From NCBI RefSeq assembly GCF_019047785.1, contig NZ_CP077290.1, positions 1,116,001-1,180,000 on the forward strand: a DNA stretch of 64,000 nucleotides, given 5' to 3'. Below the pieces are notes generated by a model, which saw nothing but the letters and a program-made list of their open reading frames with translations, was not told the origin of the DNA and did not search any database. This stretch comes from Enterobacter cancerogenus (GTDB lineage Bacteria > Pseudomonadota > Gammaproteobacteria > Enterobacterales > Enterobacteriaceae). The position numbers were made by a program, and so were the translations under genes. Positions 1-8,629 of the stretch are shown here, piece after piece (the stretch's first letter is position 1; each line of letters starts with the position of its first letter).

Positions 1-2087
1 ACAAACTGCGCGTCACCGTGCACCAGCCGCTGTGGCTGGAGTGGCATTACCGCAGTGACGATGGCCAATGGAACCCGCTGGTCAGTGACCGTCCGACCAG
101 CGCCTACCTGCTTAACGCGCACGGCGACGGCGTGGCGCACTACCTGAGCCGCCGCAAGGACGAGCGCTTCTACGGGCTGGGAGAAAAAGCGGGCGATCTG
201 CAGCGCAACGGTAAACGCTACGAGATGCGCAACCTCGACGCGATGGGCTATAACGCCGTCAGCACCGATCCGCTGTACAAGCATATTCCGTTCACCCTTA
301 CCCGCCGCGACGACGTAAGTTACGGCCTGTTTTACGACAACCTGAGCAGCTGCTGGCTGGATCTGGGCAACGAGATAGACAATTATCACACCGCCTACCG
401 CCGCTGGCAGGCGGAAGCAGGCGATATCGATTACTACATTTTCACCGGTAAGCGGGTGCTGGACGTCACCAAAGCCTTTGTGCGTCTGACCGGTAAAACG
501 CTGTTCGGCCCGAAATGGAGCCTGGGCTACAGCGGGTCAACCATGCACTACACCGACGCGCCGGACGCACAAAACCAGCTGATGAACTTTATCCGCCTGT
601 GTGAGGAGCACGCTATTCCATGCGATTCGTTCCAGCTTTCGTCCGGGTATACCTCGATCAACGGCAAGCGCTACGTCTTTAACTGGAACCATGACAAAGT
701 GCCGCAGCCGAAGGTGATGAGCCAGGCGTTCCATGACGCCGGGTTAAAACTGGCCGCCAACATCAAGCCGTGCCTGCTGCAGGATCATCCGCGCTATAAC
801 GAGGTGGCGGAAAGAGGCCTGTTCATTCGCGATTCAGAAACCGATGCACCAGAACGTTCCAGCTTCTGGGATGATGAAGGCTCGCACCTCGACTTTACCA
901 ACCCACAGACGGTGCAGTGGTGGCAGAACGGCGTCACCACGCAGCTGCTGGAGATGGGCATCGATTCCACCTGGAACGACAACAACGAGTATGAAGTGTG
1001 GGACGGAGAAGCGCGGTGTCATGGCTTTGGCAACGACATTGCCATCAAACACATTCGCCCGGTGATGCCGCTACTGATGATGCGCGCCTCGCTGGAAGCG
1101 CAGCAGCGCTTTGCCCCGGAAAAACGCCCGTATCTTATCTCCCGCTCCGGCTGCGCCGGGATGCAGCGCTACGTCCAGACCTGGAGCGGCGATAACCGCA
1201 CCAACTGGGACACCCTGCGCTATAACATCCGCATGGGGCTGGGCATGAGTTTATCCGGACTGTTTAACGTCGGTCACGACGTGGGCGGCTTCTCCGGCGA
1301 TAAGCCCGATGCCGAACTGTTCGTACGCTGGGTGCAGAACGGCGTGATGCATCCGCGTTTTACCATCCACTCATGGAATGACGATTGCACCGTTAACGAG
1401 CCGTGGATGTATCCGGGCGTCACGCCTGCCATTCGCGGCGCGATTGAGCTGCGCTACCGCCTGCTGCCGTATCTCTATACCCTGCTGTGGCAGGCGCATG
1501 CGGACGACGAGCCGATGCTGCGCCCGACCTTCCTCGACCACGAACACGATCCGCAGACCTTTGAAGAGTGCGATGATTTCCTGCTCGGTCGTGACCTGCT
1601 GGTGGCAAGCGTCGTCGACGCCGGTCAGCGCGAGCGCCGCGTCTGGCTGCCGGATAACGTAACCGGCTGGTATGACTATTACACCCACGAGTGGTTCTCT
1701 GGCGGCCAGTGGATCGTCCGCGACGCGCCGCTGGAAACCCTGCCGCTGCTGGTGCGCGCCGGGGCCGGTCTGCCGCTGAGCGAGCGCATTACCCACGTGA
1801 GTGCTGAAAAAGACGATACCCGCGAGCTGAAGCTGTTTCCGGTGAAAGGCGTGGGGACGACGTCGGGACTGCTGTTTGAGGACGACGGCGAGAGCTGGGG
1901 CTACCAGCAGGGCAATGCGCTGTGGGTTGAGTGGCAGATGGTGTGCGACGGGGCGAGCATTCATCTGAATATTGCGGCACGCGGCGACTATCGTCCGGCA
2001 TGGAAGGTGCTGAAGGTGTCGTTACCGGCGGGGGAAAAACGTACGCTGCGGGTAAATGGTGAAGAGAGGGGTGACTGGGAGGTGTAG
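1..2087 (+). CDS. Glycoside hydrolase family 31 alpha-glucosidase-like enzyme (5' end cut by window)
   Basis: C-terminal ~695 codons of a GH31 enzyme. The frame is open from base 3, so the gene starts upstream of the window and the GTG at 18 is internal. Family signatures are visible: the nucleophile region WNDNNEYE (about 1:972-995) and the acid/base region WSGDNRTNW (about 1:1182-1208), followed by the usual beta-sandwich C-terminal part. GH31 enzymes cleave alpha-glucosides or alpha-xylosides by a retaining mechanism. No signal peptide can be judged because the start is missing. The substrate is not readable from the sequence. It ends just before a strong terminator and faces ybiT tail to tail. 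Confidence 0.9.
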   Translation, partial: KLRVTVHQPLWLEWHYRSDDGQWNPLVSDRPTSAYLLNAHGDGVAHYLSRRKDERFYGLGEKAGDLQRNGKRYEMRNLDAMGYNAVSTDPLYKHIPFTLTRRDDVSYGLFYDNLSSCWLDLGNEIDNYHTAYRRWQAEAGDIDYYIFTGKRVLDVTKAFVRLTGKTLFGPKWSLGYSGSTMHYTDAPDAQNQLMNFIRLCEEHAIPCDSFQLSSGYTSINGKRYVFNWNHDKVPQPKVMSQAFHDAGLKLAANIKPCLLQDHPRYNEVAERGLFIRDSETDAPERSSFWDDEGSHLDFTNPQTVQWWQNGVTTQLLEMGIDSTWNDNNEYEVWDGEARCHGFGNDIAIKHIRPVMPLLMMRASLEAQQRFAPEKRPYLISRSGCAGMQRYVQTWSGDNRTNWDTLRYNIRMGLGMSLSGLFNVGHDVGGFSGDKPDAELFVRWVQNGVMHPRFTIHSWNDDCTVNEPWMYPGVTPAIRGAIELRYRLLPYLYTLLWQAHADDEPMLRPTFLDHEHDPQTFEECDDFLLGRDLLVASVVDAGQRERRVWLPDNVTGWYDYYTHEWFSGGQWIVRDAPLETLPLLVRAGAGLPLSERITHVSAEKDDTRELKLFPVKGVGTTSGLLFEDDGESWGYQQGNALWVEWQMVCDGASIHLNIAARGDYRPAWKVLKVSLPAGEKRTLRVNGEERGDWEV

Positions 2088-2100
2088 TGCGGCCTGATAC

Positions 2101-2132
2101 CCTCACCCTAACCCTCTCCCACGGGGAGAGGG
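2101..2132. repeat. Short inverted repeat CCCTCTCCC...GGGGAGAGGG
   Basis: A pyrimidine-rich arm followed by its complement (CCCTCTCCC / GGGAGAGGG) with a CCTCACCCTAA flank. A second copy in opposite orientation lies at 34054-34090. This is the kind of short intergenic palindromic repeat common in enterobacterial genomes. Confidence 0.6.
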
Positions 2133-2144
2133 AACAGAATGTAG

Positions 2145-2179
2145 GCCGGGTAAGGCGAAGCCGCCACCCGGCTTTTTTT
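2145..2179 (+). terminator. REP-type hairpin acting as terminator of the GH31 gene
   Basis: Stem GCCGGGT (2145-2151) pairs with ACCCGGC (2166-2172) and is followed by seven T residues. The hairpin has the REP/PU sequence style (GTAGGCCGGGTAAGGCG). The T-run overlaps the stop codon of the convergent ybiT gene. Confidence 0.75.
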
Positions 2180-3773
2180 AGCCGTCGATACCTTTGCTAC
2201 GCAGGTAATCTTCGTAGTTACCGGTGAAGTCCACCACGCGCTCTGGCGTAATCTCAATCACGCGGGTCGCCAGGGAGCTCACGAACTCACGGTCGTGAGA
2301 GACGAAGATCAGCGTACCCTGATACATCTCCAGCGCCATGTTCAGCGATTCGATAGATTCCATGTCCAGGTGGTTGGTAGGTTCATCCATCACCAGGATA
2401 TTCGGTTTTTCCATCATCAGTTTGCCGAACAGCATGCGGCCCTTTTCACCACCGGAGAGCACTTTGGCAGGCTTTTTGATGTCGTCCTGGCTGAACAGCA
2501 GACGCCCCAGAATGCTGCGCACCGCCTGCTCGTCATCGCCTTCCTGCTTCCACTGGCTCATCCAGTCGAAGACCGTCAGGTCGTTTTCGAACTCGTACTC
2601 GTGGTCCTGCGCGTAGTAACCGATCTGCGCGTTTTCGGACCACTTCACGGTACCGTTGTCCGGCTGCAGTTCGCCCACCAGCGTTTTCAGCATTGTGGAT
2701 TTACCCACGCCGTTGGCACCGAGGATGGCAATCTTCTCGCCCACTTCCAGCAGCAGGTTGAAGTTTTTAAACAGCGGACCGCTTTCAAAACCTTTTGCCA
2801 GGGCTTCCACTTCCAGCGCATTACGGAACAGTTTCTTGTCCTGCTCGAAGCGGATGAACGGGTTCTGACGGCTTGACGCTTTGACTTCGTCGAGCTTGAT
2901 CTTGTCAATCTGACGGGCACGCGAGGTTGCCTGACGCGATTTTGAGGCGTTGGCGCTAAAGCGGCTGACGAAGGACTGCAGGTCAGCGATCTGCGCTTTC
3001 TTCTTGGCGTTATCAGCCAGCAGACGTTCACGCGCCTGGGTTGCCGCGGTCATGTATTCGTCGTAGTTGCCCGGGTAAACGCGCAGCTCGCCGTAATCCA
3101 GATCCGCCATGTGGGTGCAAACCATGTTCAGGAAGTGACGGTCGTGCGAAATGATGATCATGGTGCTGTCGCGGTCGTTCAGCGTCTGCTCCAGCCAGCG
3201 GATGGTATCGATGTCCAGGTTGTTCGTCGGTTCATCGAGCAGCAGGATGTCAGGATTTGAGAACAGCGCCTGCGCCAGCAGCACACGCAGCTTCCAGCCC
3301 GGCGCGACTTCGCTCATCGGGCCGTAGTGCTGTTCAACAGGGATACCGACGCCCAGCAGCAGCTCGCCCGCGCGCGCTTCGGCTGAGTAGCCGTCCATTT
3401 CACCGTACAGCACTTCGAGATCGGCCACTTTATAGCCGTCTTCTTCGCTCATTTCTGCCAGGGCGTAGATGCGATCGCGCTCCTGCTTCACTTCCCACAG
3501 CTCTCCGTGTCCCATGATCACCGTGTCGAGCACGGTGAACTCTTCGAAGGCGAACTGGTCCTGACGCAGCTTACCGATACGCTCGTTAGGATCGAGCGAC
3601 ACGTTGCCGAGCGTCGGCTCCAAATCACCGCCGAGGATCTTCATAAAGGTGGATTTTCCGCTACCGTTGGCACCAATCAGGCCGTAACGGTTGCCGCCGC
3701 CAAATTTGACGGAAATATTTTCGAACAGCGGCTTACTGCCAAACTGCATAGTGACGTTGCTGGTAACTAACAC
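2178..3773 (-). CDS. ybiT: ABC-F family ATPase YbiT
   Basis: 531 aa, GTG start, nearly collinear with E. coli YbiT as I recall it. Two ABC domains lie in one chain without membrane segments: Walker [10 protein letters not shown] near residue 35 and GANGVGKST near 355, signatures SEVAPGWK (degenerate, first half) and LSGGEKGR (second half), and Walker [10 protein letters not shown] and [10 protein letters not shown] charged linker around 240-300 matches the ABC-F P-site tRNA interaction motif region. ABC-F proteins are soluble ribosome-binding ATPases rather than transporters; the cellular role of YbiT is only partly known. Monocistronic, divergent from ldtB. Confidence 0.95.
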   Translation of the reverse strand: MLVTSNVTMQFGSKPLFENISVKFGGGNRYGLIGANGSGKSTFMKILGGDLEPTLGNVSLDPNERIGKLRQDQFAFEEFTVLDTVIMGHGELWEVKQERDRIYALAEMSEEDGYKVADLEVLYGEMDGYSAEARAGELLLGVGIPVEQHYGPMSEVAPGWKLRVLLAQALFSNPDILLLDEPTNNLDIDTIRWLEQTLNDRDSTMIIISHDRHFLNMVCTHMADLDYGELRVYPGNYDEYMTAATQARERLLADNAKKKAQIADLQSFVSRFSANASKSRQATSRARQIDKIKLDEVKASSRQNPFIRFEQDKKLFRNALEVEALAKGFESGPLFKNFNLLLEVGEKIAILGANGVGKSTMLKTLVGELQPDNGTVKWSENAQIGYYAQDHEYEFENDLTVFDWMSQWKQEGDDEQAVRSILGRLLFSQDDIKKPAKVLSGGEKGRMLFGKLMMEKPNILVMDEPTNHLDMESIESLNMALEMYQGTLIFVSHDREFVSSLATRVIEITPERVVDFTGNYEDYLRSKGIDG

Positions 3774-3901
3774 GGAGAGATTCCTGCGAAAAGTGTGATA
3801 AACGCGGCATTATGCCACAATTCCGAATTGAGATCCCGTGTTGCAGCAATGCACTAAACTTTAACAAATTCGAAAAAAATGTGATTTCGTACACATCTGA
3901 A

Positions 3902-3930
3902 TTCCCAGTGAGCAGGAATGCACATATAAT
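3902..3930 (+). promoter_or_regulatory. Putative sigma-70 promoter of ldtB
   Basis: A perfect -10 TATAAT at 3925-3930 lies 17 bp after a weak -35 TTCCCA at 3902-3907. It would give a leader of about 60 nt before ldtB. Only the -10 is strong. Confidence 0.5.
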
Positions 3931-3995
3931 GCGCTCCCATCACAGATTCAGACTTATCAACTCATCGCCGGAATGGCTTAGATACCTCGCAAAAC

Positions 3996-4916
3996 ATGAA
4001 CATGAAATTAACAACGCTTTTTGCGGCAGCGTTAGCCGTCGTAGGTTTTTGCAAAACCGCCTCTGCGGTGACTTATCCCCTGCCGACAGACGGAAGCCGT
4101 CTGGTAGGTCAAAACCAGGTTGTCACCGTTGAAGAGGGCAACACCCAGCCGCTGGAATACTACGCTGCGCAATACCAGCTTGGTCTGTCTAACATGCTGG
4201 AAGCCAACCCGGGCGTCGACCCGTACCTGCCAAAAGCGGGCACCGTACTGAACATTCCTCAGCAGCTGATCCTGCCTGACACCGTTCATGAAGGCATCGT
4301 GATCAACAGCGCGGAGATGCGTCTGTACTACTACCCGAAAGGCACCAACACCGTGATCGTGCTGCCAATCGGTATCGGCCAGCTCGGTAAAGACACCCCG
4401 CTGAACTGGACCACCAAAGTTGAGCGTAAGAAAGCCGGCCCAACCTGGACGCCAACCGCCAAAATGCACGCGGAATACATCGCTGCCGGTGAGCCGCTGC
4501 CAGCCGTCGTCCCTGCCGGCCCGGATAACCCAATGGGTCTGTATGCGCTGTACATTGGCCGTCTGTACGCTATCCACGGTACCAACGCTAACTTCGGTAT
4601 CGGCCTGCGCGTCAGCCACGGCTGCGTGCGTCTGCGTAACGACGACATCAAATTCCTGTTCGACAACGTGCCAGTGGGTACGCGCGTGCAGTTCATCAAT
4701 GAACCGGTGAAAGCGACGACGGAGCCAGACGGCAGCCGTTACATTGAGGTGCACAACCCGCTCTCCACCAGCGAAGACCAGATCAACAACAACGAAATCG
4801 TGCCAATCACCCTGACCAGCGCGGTACAGGCCGTGACCTCTCAGGCCGATGTGGATACGACCGTTGTCGATCAGGCGATCCAGAACCGTTCCGGTATGCC
4901 GGTGCGTCTGAACTGA
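3996..4916 (+). CDS. ldtB: L,D-transpeptidase LdtB (anchors Braun lipoprotein to peptidoglycan)
   Basis: 306 aa, same length as E. coli LdtB/YbiS. The N-terminal signal peptide ends near TASA (residue 24). A LysM-like stretch spans ~41-90, and the YkuD catalytic domain ~97-240 contains HGTN (His194) and the SHGCVRLRN motif with catalytic Cys210. The periplasmic enzyme links Lpp to diaminopimelate of peptidoglycan. The start gives MNMKL, as in E. coli; its ribosome binding site is weak. It lies beside ybiT as in E. coli, but ybiR, its other E. coli neighbour, is 25 kb away here. Confidence 0.96.
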   Translation: MNMKLTTLFAAALAVVGFCKTASAVTYPLPTDGSRLVGQNQVVTVEEGNTQPLEYYAAQYQLGLSNMLEANPGVDPYLPKAGTVLNIPQQLILPDTVHEGIVINSAEMRLYYYPKGTNTVIVLPIGIGQLGKDTPLNWTTKVERKKAGPTWTPTAKMHAEYIAAGEPLPAVVPAGPDNPMGLYALYIGRLYAIHGTNANFGIGLRVSHGCVRLRNDDIKFLFDNVPVGTRVQFINEPVKATTEPDGSRYIEVHNPLSTSEDQINNNEIVPITLTSAVQAVTSQADVDTTVVDQAIQNRSGMPVRLN

Positions 4917-4935
4917 TAGCAACACGCATAAAAAC

Positions 4936-4961
4936 GCGGGCCTCGAGGCCCGCTTTTTTTT
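4936..4961. terminator. Bidirectional terminator between ldtB and the GntR gene
   Basis: Perfect stem GCGGGCC (4936-4942) / GGCCCGC (4947-4953) with a TCGA loop and eight T residues after it. An A-run precedes it, so it can also serve the convergent GntR-family gene, whose stop codon lies in the T-run. Confidence 0.9.
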
Positions 4962-5676
4962 ATCCGTTATTGACGATAACAATCCCGCCGTGGTCGTACC
5001 GATAGTGGCAGTGGGCGTACTCCAGCGGCGTACCGTCTTCAAGATAGATTACCTGCTCTACCTCCAGCACAGGGTCGGTTTGCTCGCAGACCAGGTGCTG
5101 CATATCCAGTTCGTTGGGCTTTAACGCCCGCACCACCCGATACGACCCCATGATCTTCAGCCCGAGCGTCTCCTGCACATACTGGAACACCGAACTTTCA
5201 AGATGGCTCTTGTTTAACCCCGGCACCAGATTCAGCGGCATGACTGTGGAATCCAGCGACATCGGCTCGCCGTTCAGCAGACGCAGGCGGATAAAATCAT
5301 AGACCGGCGCATCGCCGTTAATCATCAGCGAGGCCTGCTCTTTCTCGTTGGGGAAGCGCAGTTCAAAATGCACCACCTGGCTGCTCACCGTGCCAAGGTG
5401 TGCCCAGGTTTTGGTTGCGCCAAAGTAGTCGCTGCCAGAGAGATCCCACTGCGAAAGCTGGAGGAAGTTTTTGCGGATAAACGTCCCCTGCCCCTGACGG
5501 GTGTAGACCAGCCCTTCGACAATCAGCTGGCGCATCGCCTGCTGAATGGTCATCCGGCTGGTGCTGAACTCCGCCGCCAGCGCGAACTGGTCCGGCAGCG
5601 GTTCATTGGCGGCGTACTGCTGGCTGATAATGCGTTTCTTGATTTCCCGCGCTATGGTGATGTACTTCGCCGCCAT
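4960..5676 (-). CDS. GntR/HutC-family (UTRA domain) transcriptional regulator of the beta-glucoside operon
   Basis: 238 aa. The N-terminal winged helix (residues ~5-70) includes the typical recognition segment FSTSRMTIQQAMRQL and wing GQGTFI. A C-terminal UTRA effector-binding domain (~90-235) follows. UTRA regulators of this type usually repress sugar-phosphate operons and are released by a phosphorylated sugar. It is the last gene of the leftward operon, 16 bp after the EIIC gene. The twin palindromes upstream of the glucosidase gene at 8457-8489 are its likely operators. The specific inducer is not known. Confidence 0.88.
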   Translation of the reverse strand: MAAKYITIAREIKKRIISQQYAANEPLPDQFALAAEFSTSRMTIQQAMRQLIVEGLVYTRQGQGTFIRKNFLQLSQWDLSGSDYFGATKTWAHLGTVSSQVVHFELRFPNEKEQASLMINGDAPVYDFIRLRLLNGEPMSLDSTVMPLNLVPGLNKSHLESSVFQYVQETLGLKIMGSYRVVRALKPNELDMQHLVCEQTDPVLEVEQVIYLEDGTPLEYAHCHYRYDHGGIVIVNNG

Positions 5677-5692
5677 CGTCCTGTCCTTCTGT

Positions 5693-7015
5693 TTAGTTTT
5701 CTATCCCGCTGTTTTTCAACGCCACTCTCTCGGCTATTTTGAGGAAAGGCAGGTAGAAGAATACACCAAATGTCATGATTGCCAACTGCACGACCACGGC
5801 ACGCCAGTCCCCCGCTGTTGCCAGCCAGGCGCTGAGGATCGGCGGCGTGGTCCAGGGGATCATCACCACGCAGCGCGACATCAACCCCAGGGTGGTGCAG
5901 AGCCAGGCGAAATAGATGCCGATGGCGGGCAGCAGAACAAACGGGATCATCAGCGGCAGGTTAAAGACAATCGGCAGGCCGAAGATAACCGGCTCGTTGA
6001 TATTGAACAGGCCGGGCGCCAGAGACAGACGGGCCACCTGCTTCGCCGATTTTTGCCGCGAGAAGATGAAAATGGCGATCAGCAGCGAAATGGTGCTGCC
6101 CGTACCGCCGATCATGCCAAAGGTCGGGACAAAGATGTTGTTGATGATATGCGGGATCGGCTGACCGTTAGCAAAGGCCAGCATGTTCTCGTTAGTGTTA
6201 ATCAGCAGGAACGGTTCCAGAATCACGCTGTTGACCACCGACTGGTGAATACCCAGCGTGAAGAGGAAGTTGCCGAAGCTGTAGATAAAAATCGTCCCCG
6301 GCAGGCTGGTGTTAATCAGGCGCAGCGGCTGCTGGATAAAGGTGGTAATGAGGTGGATCAGGTCCGTGTGCAGGACATTCGCCAGCACGGCGGCCAGCAC
6401 GGCAAACAGAGAGAGCGTGATGATCGTCGGGATCAGCGCGGTAAAGGATTTGCTCACCGCAGGTGGGACATTTTCCCCCAGAGAAATGTGCAGCGCCTTA
6501 AGGCGCGAAATGGCGATAAAGATTTCCGTCGACAGCAGGCCAATCAGCACCCCGGCGAAAATCCCGGTGCTGCCAATATTGCCAAACGACAGTACCTGGG
6601 TAACGTTGACCGCCGTCTGGCTGCCTGCAGGCGTGAGCGAGAGCTGCATCGGCATCATGATGATAAAGCTACTGACGGCGATAACCACTGCCGAGACCGG
6701 ATTGTCGAAATCTTTGTTACGCGCCAGCGCCCAGGCAATCATCGGGGCCAGCAGCAGCGCCGCGATATTCAGCGTACCGTTGATTATCGCCTCGCCCCAC
6801 ACCTTGAACTGCGCCAACGTGTCGCCTTCAAAGATCCACGGAAACACCACGTTATTCACCAGCACCGCCAGCCCGGCGAGGATGAAAATCGGCATCACCG
6901 TGGCGAAGGCATCGCGCAACGAGCGCAGGTGCACCTGGTTTGCCAGGCGCGCCGAGAACTCTACAAATTTGTCGACAAAAGACTGCATATGCGGTGTTAT
7001 TTTTGCTTCAGACAT
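5693..7015 (-). CDS. PTS EIIC, lactose/cellobiose family permease
   Basis: 440 aa polytopic membrane protein with the EIIC signature of the cellobiose (ChbC/CelB) family. An N-terminal amphipathic segment is followed by about ten hydrophobic helices, with the conserved segments GENVPPAV and NINEPVIFG. It would carry beta-glucosides such as cellobiose or aryl-glucosides through the inner membrane with phosphorylation. No EIIA or EIIB domain is fused or encoded nearby, so it must borrow phosphate from soluble components encoded elsewhere. It sits between the glucosidase gene and the regulator in one transcription unit. Confidence 0.9.
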   Translation of the reverse strand: MSEAKITPHMQSFVDKFVEFSARLANQVHLRSLRDAFATVMPIFILAGLAVLVNNVVFPWIFEGDTLAQFKVWGEAIINGTLNIAALLLAPMIAWALARNKDFDNPVSAVVIAVSSFIIMMPMQLSLTPAGSQTAVNVTQVLSFGNIGSTGIFAGVLIGLLSTEIFIAISRLKALHISLGENVPPAVSKSFTALIPTIITLSLFAVLAAVLANVLHTDLIHLITTFIQQPLRLINTSLPGTIFIYSFGNFLFTLGIHQSVVNSVILEPFLLINTNENMLAFANGQPIPHIINNIFVPTFGMIGGTGSTISLLIAIFIFSRQKSAKQVARLSLAPGLFNINEPVIFGLPIVFNLPLMIPFVLLPAIGIYFAWLCTTLGLMSRCVVMIPWTTPPILSAWLATAGDWRAVVVQLAIMTFGVFFYLPFLKIAERVALKNSGIEN

Positions 7016-7066
7016 AGCGGATATTTCCCATCAATCAGTCACAAAAACGGCCTGGCAGCGTACGGC

Positions 7067-8443
7067 TTACATCTCGCGTCCGTTGGTATGGATGACCTGT
7101 TTCAGCCACGCGTAGCTTTTCTTCGGCACGCGCTTGAGGTCTTTCAGGTCGTGGTTTTCACGGTTGACATACACCACGCCGTAGCGTTTGCGCATATCGC
7201 CCTGCGAGCTGAGGATGTCAATTAACCCCCAGCCGAGATAGCCCATCACCTCGGCGCCATCCTCAAACATCGCCGCCTTCATCGCCTCGATGTGCGCCCG
7301 GTGATAGTCGATGCGATACGTGTCCTCAATCGGGTTCACGCCGTCCCAGGACTCAATGACGCCAATGCCGTTTTCAATCGGGAACACCGGCATGCGCCAG
7401 TCGTTGGCGTAGCGGGTGATGATGGTGCGAAAGCCCATAGGGTCGATCTGCCAGTTCCATTCCGTTGCCTTGAGATACGGGTTGTTCTTTTCACCGTGCT
7501 GCAGGTAATAGTTAACCGGCGTACCTTCCGGGATCGCGTCGCTGTCCAGCGTTTTACTGGCGTAATAGCTGAAGGCCATGAAATCGTTTTTGGTGCGGGC
7601 GAACAGCGCCAGATCCTCGGCGCGGTAGATATCGCCAAAGCCCTGCTGCTCCACTACCGCCATCACCGCCGGGCTGTAGCCCTGGCCGGCAAAGACGCGC
7701 AGCAGGTTCTGGTTGAGGAATTCGTCGTACTGCTGGGCGCAGAAGATATCGCGCGGCTTGCAGGTTGCGGGGTAGATCAGCTGGTGCGCCAGCATGCCGC
7801 CCATCAGCTGGCCTGGCCGGGACTGGTGCAGGTACTCGGTCAGCGCCATGTGCGCCACCATGGTGTGATGCTGCACTTCGTACAGTTCGCGCAGGGTTTC
7901 CTCCCCTTTCATATAGCCGGAGATGCGGAAGGCTATCGGCATGTGGAAAATATTCTGCTCGTTAAAGGTCAGCCAGTACTTCACCCGGTCGCCGTAGCAG
8001 TCGATCATCTTTTTGCCGTAGCGGATAAACGCCTCCACGACGCGACGATCGTTAAATCCGTTGTACTCCTGCGCCAGCGCCAGCGGCATATCGAAGTGGT
8101 AGAGGCAGACCATCGGCTCAATGCCACGGGCGATCAAATCATCGATAAAGCGGTCGTAAAAGGCGATACCCTCGTCGTTAAAGTCGCCGTCACCCTGCGG
8201 GCAGACGCGGCTCCAGGAGATCTGAAAGCGGTAGCAGTTCATGCCCAGATCCTGCATCAAATCAAAGTCTTCCCGGTAGCGGTGGTAAGAGTCGGTCGCC
8301 ACTTTCCAGTCAGAGATATTTTCACCGGCTTCGCGAATGTCGTACACCGACATCCCCTTTCCGCCCTCGTTCCATGCCCCTTCCGTCTGCATGCTCGACA
8401 CCGAGTTGCCCCATAAGAAGTTTGCTGGCAGTGATTGATTCAT
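7067..8443 (-). CDS. 6-phospho-beta-glucosidase, glycoside hydrolase family 1
   Basis: 458 aa, normal GH1 length. The N-terminal signature (FLWGNSVSSMQTEGAW) is followed by the acid/base motif TFNEQN with Glu162 and the nucleophile motif PIENG with Glu357. The PTS context implies phosphorylated substrates such as cellobiose-6-phosphate or arbutin/salicin-6-phosphate, cleaved in the cytoplasm to glucose-6-phosphate and an aglycone or glucose. The ribosome binding site AGGAGG sits six bases before ATG. First gene of the operon; the left operator palindrome is only ~13 bp before the start codon. Confidence 0.92.
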   Translation of the reverse strand: MNQSLPANFLWGNSVSSMQTEGAWNEGGKGMSVYDIREAGENISDWKVATDSYHRYREDFDLMQDLGMNCYRFQISWSRVCPQGDGDFNDEGIAFYDRFIDDLIARGIEPMVCLYHFDMPLALAQEYNGFNDRRVVEAFIRYGKKMIDCYGDRVKYWLTFNEQNIFHMPIAFRISGYMKGEETLRELYEVQHHTMVAHMALTEYLHQSRPGQLMGGMLAHQLIYPATCKPRDIFCAQQYDEFLNQNLLRVFAGQGYSPAVMAVVEQQGFGDIYRAEDLALFARTKNDFMAFSYYASKTLDSDAIPEGTPVNYYLQHGEKNNPYLKATEWNWQIDPMGFRTIITRYANDWRMPVFPIENGIGVIESWDGVNPIEDTYRIDYHRAHIEAMKAAMFEDGAEVMGYLGWGLIDILSSQGDMRKRYGVVYVNRENHDLKDLKRVPKKSYAWLKQVIHTNGREM

Positions 8444-8456
8444 GGTTGCCTCCTAT

Positions 8457-8489
8457 ATGACTAGTCATTTAAATGATATGACTAGTCAT
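8457..8489. promoter_or_regulatory. Twin operator palindromes for the GntR-type regulator
   Basis: Two identical perfect palindromes ATGACTAGTCAT at 8457-8468 and 8478-8489, offset by 21 bp (two helical turns), lie just upstream of the 6-phospho-beta-glucosidase start. HutC/UTRA-type GntR proteins bind such dyads as dimers. The left copy is close to the Shine-Dalgarno sequence, so binding would block the promoter or early elongation. Assignment to the regulator at 4960-5676 is inferred from operon context. Confidence 0.8.
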
Positions 8490-8584
8490 ATAGCCGGAGA
8501 TGAAATTTCGATCAAAGGGGAGGAACGATTTTTGTGAGATGGGTTTGAATAATGACGAGGGATTTATCTTGCGAACTGCGCCGT

Positions 8585-8606
8585 GGCAGCAAGTCCTTTT
8601 GCTGCC
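8585..8606 (-). terminator. Hairpin downstream of the MacAB-associated outer membrane factor gene
   Basis: Stem GGCAGCAA (8585-8592) / TTGCTGCC (8599-8606) with a six-base loop. It lies 24 bp beyond the stop codon of the leftward OMF gene. There is no T-run on the minus strand, so its terminator role is tentative. Confidence 0.35.
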
Positions 8607-8629
8607 AGACGTAAATGAGTCTGCGCACT

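Noticed and set aside
4032-5042. A 336-codon frame on the minus strand opposite ldtB
   Set aside because: Lies antisense to a well-conserved gene, runs through the terminator and has no ribosome binding site or family match.
5546-7225. A 559-codon open frame on the plus strand opposite the PTS EIIC gene
   Set aside because: Antisense to a clear membrane permease; it is rich in Arg, Gln and His with no known family and is an artefact of the GC-rich codon pattern.
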